Below, in pieces: positions 61,201 to 64,000 of a stretch of DNA of 64,000 nucleotides (its first letter is position 1; each line of letters begins with the position of its first letter). Source of the stretch: Cytobacillus gottheilii (GTDB lineage: Bacteria > Bacillota > Bacilli > Bacillales > Cytobacillaceae); NCBI RefSeq assembly GCF_900166665.1, contig NZ_LT800494.1, positions 2,043,144 through 2,107,143 of the forward strand, read 5' to 3'. Under the pieces are notes generated by a model that ran no database searches, had not been told where the DNA came from, and saw only the letters and a list, made by a program, of their open reading frames with translations. The position numbers were made by a program, and so were the translations under genes.

Positions 61201-61487
61201 GAAGCCGGGACATAAGGATTAAACGTTAATAGAACCGAATGGTTAGGAAGCTCATCTTTCTAATCATTCGGTTTTTCAATGTTTATTTATAAAGGATACC
61301 TTTAATCATGAGTAAAATGGAGCAGAAGACAGTGACTCCTGCGAGAAATTCAGGGGTGCCTAGGAGATTCAGCTTCCTCCACGCGGAAAGTGAGGACCTG
61401 CAGCGCAGGTGGACGTGCCTGTTTTAAATACCGAAACGAGGACATGGAGTATTCGTGTGTTTTATAAAAACCTTAATTTGCATTAAG
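61201..61487 (+). repeat. Dispersed MITE-like repeat, copy F (degenerate right end)
   Basis: Left end GAAGCCGGGACATAA, hairpin ACCGAATGGTTAGGAAG / CTTTCTAATCATTCGGT (61235-61275), a core with GACTCCTGCGAG and CGCGGAAAGTGAGGACC, but no recognisable right terminal repeat. It starts 39 bases after the operon stop. From 61488 to 61742 follow AT-rich DNA with GTTTCCTTAGGAGAC-like stem at about 61546 and the inverted repeat TCTCAAAATA / TATTTTGAGA (61670-61700). Confidence 0.78.
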
Positions 61488-61742
61488 TTTAAAGCAATAT
61501 TTTCAGCCTAGAAGACAAAGAATAAAGAAACATAAAAAGATCCGTTTCCTTAGGAGACGGACAAAAAAAGAGACTATGGATTCATCAGAAAAAAACAAAG
61601 ATAAAACAACATATAGTATTTTTTCTCAAAATGAAAACTATATATTGTTATTTTTGATTTTATCATAATTCTCAAAATAGTTCAAACTATTATTTTGAGA
61701 TAATTCCAAAATAATAGCCAATCATATTTTCATTCAAAAACG

Positions 61743-61763
61743 GTCAAAATATGAGTATTTTTG
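61743..61763. promoter_or_regulatory. Possible FruR operator
   Basis: TCAAAATATGAGTATTTTTGA is a near-perfect palindrome about 80 bases before fruR, a suitable place for autoregulation by a DeoR-type repressor. Not proven. Confidence 0.4.
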
Positions 61764-61782
61764 ATAGAAAATGATTGATTTC

Positions 61783-61796
61783 TGCAATCGGTTTCA
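61783..61796 (+). promoter_or_regulatory. Candidate cre site (CcpA)
   Basis: TGCAATCGGTTTCA agrees with 12 of 14 positions of the cre consensus TGWAARCGNTTNCA; suits a sugar-PTS operon under carbon catabolite control. Confidence 0.5.
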
Positions 61797-61843
61797 GTAA
61801 AATAAGATTATGATAATGCATGAACAAAAAGGAGAACTTTATA

Positions 61844-62596
61844 ATGCTCACGCCAGACAGGCATCAGCTTATATTAAAACTATTAAAACAGCAGTCAACA
61901 GTTAAAATACAAGAGATTGTAGAGGCTACAGATAGTTCTGAATCAACAATCAGACGTGATTTAACTCTCTTGGAAAGAGGAAAATACTTAAAACGAGTTC
62001 ATGGTGGAGCATCAAGACTACAAGGCAAGCTTCAGGAGCCAAGTATGATTGAAAAATCAGCCAAAAACCTTCAAGAAAAAAAATGGATCGCTAAACATGC
62101 AGCAGAGTTAGTTGAAGAAGGAGATTCGATTTATTTGGATGCTGGTTCTACGGTGGCTGAAATAATCCCCTTTCTCCCCGTTCATAATATTGTTGTAGTG
62201 ACAAATGGATTGACGCACGTAAACCTATTATTAGAACGAAATATAACCACTTATATAATTGGTGGTTATGCTAAACCGAAAACAAATGCAGTTATTGGCC
62301 GAGGAGCACTTGAAAGCTTGAAGCAATATCGTTTTGATAAATGCTTTATGGGCGTTAATGGGATTCATCCAGAATTTGGCTTTACTACACCCGATCAGGA
62401 AGAGGCATTAATTAAACAACATGCTATTGGGTTATCTCGAGAAGCCTATGTGCTGGCCGATGATTCTAAGTTGTTTGAAATAGGGTTCGCTAAAATAGGA
62501 GATTTACACGAAGCTGTAATTATTACAAATGAAAACGACGAAGAAAGTTTAAGCGAAATAAAGAGTAAAACCATGGTAAAGGTTGTGACAGCATGA
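61844..62596 (+). CDS. fruR: DeoR-family repressor of the fructose operon
   Basis: A 250-residue repressor. The N-terminal winged HTH (DRHQLILKLLKQQSTVKIQEIVEATDSSESTIRRDLTLLERGKYLKRVHGGA) is a DeoR signature; the C-terminal sugar-phosphate sensor has IYLDAGSTVAEI and VTNGLTHVNLL, FMGVNGIHPEFGFTTPDQEEA. GGAG seven to eight bases before the ATG at 61844 supports this start rather than 61820. Its stop overlaps the fruK start. Likely ligand fructose 1-phosphate or fructose 1,6-bisphosphate. Confidence 0.92.
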   Translation: MLTPDRHQLILKLLKQQSTVKIQEIVEATDSSESTIRRDLTLLERGKYLKRVHGGASRLQGKLQEPSMIEKSAKNLQEKKWIAKHAAELVEEGDSIYLDAGSTVAEIIPFLPVHNIVVVTNGLTHVNLLLERNITTYIIGGYAKPKTNAVIGRGALESLKQYRFDKCFMGVNGIHPEFGFTTPDQEEALIKQHAIGLSREAYVLADDSKLFEIGFAKIGDLHEAVIITNENDEESLSEIKSKTMVKVVTA

Positions 62597-63516
62597 TATA
62601 TACGTTAACGCTAAACCCTTCTGTAGACTATATTACAACTCTTAATCAATTTAATGTAGGTCATCTGAATCGAGTTGAAGAGGGAACGAAGCTGCCAGGC
62701 GGCAAAGGGATCAACGTTTCCCGTCTTTTAAAAAGAATGGGAGTTTCAAGTGTTGCTCTTGGCTATGTCGGTGGATTTACTGGCAATTATATCGAGGCAT
62801 ATTTACAGGATGAACAAATAAATACAGAATTTGTACACGTTAACGATGATACAAGGATTAACGTAAAGATTAAGGCTGCTGAAGAAACAGAATTGAACGG
62901 AAAGGGTCCAAATATAACAGCAGAAGAAATGGAACAGTTAAAAAGCAGAATTTCTAGTTTAACGGAAAAGGATTTACTTGTAATAGCAGGGAGCATACCA
63001 GCTAGCATGCCTGCTTCGATTTATGAAGAAATTGTGAAAATACTAGCAGATAACGGCACTGCTTTTGTGGTTGATGCAGAAGGTGAGTTATTACGAAAGG
63101 TGCTTCCATACCGTCCATTCCTTATTAAGCCAAACCATCACGAACTTGGTCAGCTTTTTGAGACGGTCGTTACTTCTGCTGAAGAAGCTATTCATTATGG
63201 AAAGCAGCTGCAGGAGATGGGTGCTCAGCATGTGATCGTTTCAATGGCGGGAGACGGTGCCATTTTAATTAGTAAAGATAAAATCTATATCTCCAATGTT
63301 CCAAAAGGAGAGGTGCAGAGCTCAGTTGGTGCTGGCGATTCAATGGTAGCTGGCTTTTTGGCTCAATATGAAAAGACACAAGACATGGAAAAAGCCTTCC
63401 AGTATAGTGTTGCAAGCGGCAGTGCAACTGCATTTTCTATTGGGCTTGCGACCGAGGATAAAATTCAGCAGCTCTTAGGAGAAGTGAATATAAGAAAAGG
63501 AAATGGAGCGAACTAA
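62593..63516 (+). CDS. fruK: 1-phosphofructokinase
   Basis: A 307-residue PfkB-family kinase turning fructose 1-phosphate into fructose 1,6-bisphosphate with ATP. Features: TLNPSVDYITTLNQFNVGHLNRVEE, GGKGINVSRLLKRMG, and the C-terminal VGAGDSMVAGFLAQY with the catalytic Asp. The length is normal. It overlaps fruR by four bases and is followed one base later by fruA. Confidence 0.95.
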   Translation: MIYTLTLNPSVDYITTLNQFNVGHLNRVEEGTKLPGGKGINVSRLLKRMGVSSVALGYVGGFTGNYIEAYLQDEQINTEFVHVNDDTRINVKIKAAEETELNGKGPNITAEEMEQLKSRISSLTEKDLLVIAGSIPASMPASIYEEIVKILADNGTAFVVDAEGELLRKVLPYRPFLIKPNHHELGQLFETVVTSAEEAIHYGKQLQEMGAQHVIVSMAGDGAILISKDKIYISNVPKGEVQSSVGAGDSMVAGFLAQYEKTQDMEKAFQYSVASGSATAFSIGLATEDKIQQLLGEVNIRKGNGAN

Positions 63517-63517
63517 G

Positions 63518-64000
63518 ATGAAAATTACAGAATTGCTGACAAAGGAGACCATTTTGCTTTCGATTAATGGCAGCGAAAAAGCTGAAGCAATTGAAGCATT
63601 AGTCAATAAATTAGATTCAGCAGGCAAATTAAATGACCGAGATGAATTTAAGAAAGCTATTCATAAAAGAGAAGAGCAAAGTACAACAGGAATTGGAGAG
63701 GGAATTGCGATTCCGCATGCTAAAACCTCTGCAGTTAAAACTCCTGCCATTGCTTTCGGTAAGTCTGAAAATGGTGTTGATTATCAATCATTGGACGGAC
63801 AGCCAGCGTTTCTTTTCTTTATGATTGCTGCTCCTGAGGGTGCAAACAATACACATTTAGAAGCATTGTCACGTCTATCTTCCATTCTGATGAATGACGA
63901 AGCACGACAAAAACTGCAAAATGTTAAAGTAGAGCAAGATGTCATTGATATTATCAATTCATATGACCAGGAAGATGAAGAAGAACCTGCCCAAGAAGCG
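63518..64000 (+). CDS. fruA: PTS fructose transporter, EIIA domain of FruA, 5' part
   Basis: The visible 161 residues are the N-terminal EIIA domain (PTS_EIIA_2). The phosphorylated His is in GEGIAIPHAKT; KAEAIEALVNKLDSAGKLND and EALSRLSSILMNDEARQKL follow the family. An acidic linker (EDEEEPAQEA) begins at the window end, probably leading to the EIIB and EIIC domains as in other FruA proteins. Cut by the window edge. It imports and phosphorylates fructose. Confidence 0.93.
   Translation, partial: MKITELLTKETILLSINGSEKAEAIEALVNKLDSAGKLNDRDEFKKAIHKREEQSTTGIGEGIAIPHAKTSAVKTPAIAFGKSENGVDYQSLDGQPAFLFFMIAAPEGANNTHLEALSRLSSILMNDEARQKLQNVKVEQDVIDIINSYDQEDEEEPAQEA

Noticed and set aside
63633-63824. 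Reading frame inside fruA in another phase
   Set aside because: It is a shadow of the fruA EIIA domain, which has the correct motifs and start site.

Overview
The window looks like chromosomal DNA from an endospore-forming, low-GC Bacillaceae bacterium. Reasons: genes tied to sporulation (spo0M, yodL, sspH, an Hsp20-like coat-type protein), Bacillus-type neighbourhoods (yodL/deoD/yodJ/ctpA, yxlEFG, ku/ligD, csp/cshA, fruRKA), purine-rich ribosome binding sites with ATG, TTG and GTG starts, and many U-tailed terminators. I do not assign a genus. No rRNA, complete tRNA, CRISPR array, transposase or prophage was seen.

Layout. 0-6 kb: spo0M end, yodL, deoD, yodJ, ctpA and an LCP-family lipoprotein (cell wall and sporulation). 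6-13 kb: a CobW-type GTPase, several small unknowns, and a lipoprotein/response regulator/histidine kinase operon. 13-20 kb: a CAP protein with tandem repeats, an Hsp20-like protein, a probably inactive SDR, a GNAT gene behind a structured leader, an amidohydrolase and uppP. 20-29 kb: yxlEFG, a thioredoxin, EcsC, a purine permease, pdeH with Spo0A boxes, and dapF. 29-38 kb: ligD and ku (end joining), a PAP2 phosphatase, a ZTP riboswitch before folD, and a cold-shock group csp-cshA-csp. 38-47 kb: small unknowns, ydjO, sspH, csoR-copZ and nrdAB with NrdR boxes and a long leader. 47-54 kb: a four-domain c-di-GMP enzyme followed by a degenerate GGDEF, GT2 and GH8-like cassette, probably for an exopolysaccharide. 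55-61 kb: a KaiC-like ATPase, a small protein and a PocR/GAF/LuxR-type regulator, then a TasA/CalY-like fibre protein, a SipW-like signal peptidase and an unknown exported protein. 61-64 kb: fruR-fruK-fruA, cut by the window end.

A dispersed repeat of about 210-320 bp with terminal inverted repeats occurs at least five times, plus truncated pieces. All copies have the same orientation and most sit just after a stop codon, where an internal hairpin can serve as terminator. A smaller relative lies near 9.4 kb, and its core resembles the middle of the larger repeats.

The best candidates for an undescribed system are the KaiC-like/PocR-LuxR module beside the CalY/SipW operon, the c-di-GMP/GT2/GH8 cassette, and the leader with a tRNA-like T arm before the GNAT gene at 17.3 kb. 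Start codons were re-chosen where a ribosome binding site favours a downstream start. All functional calls rest on reading motifs, not on database searches.
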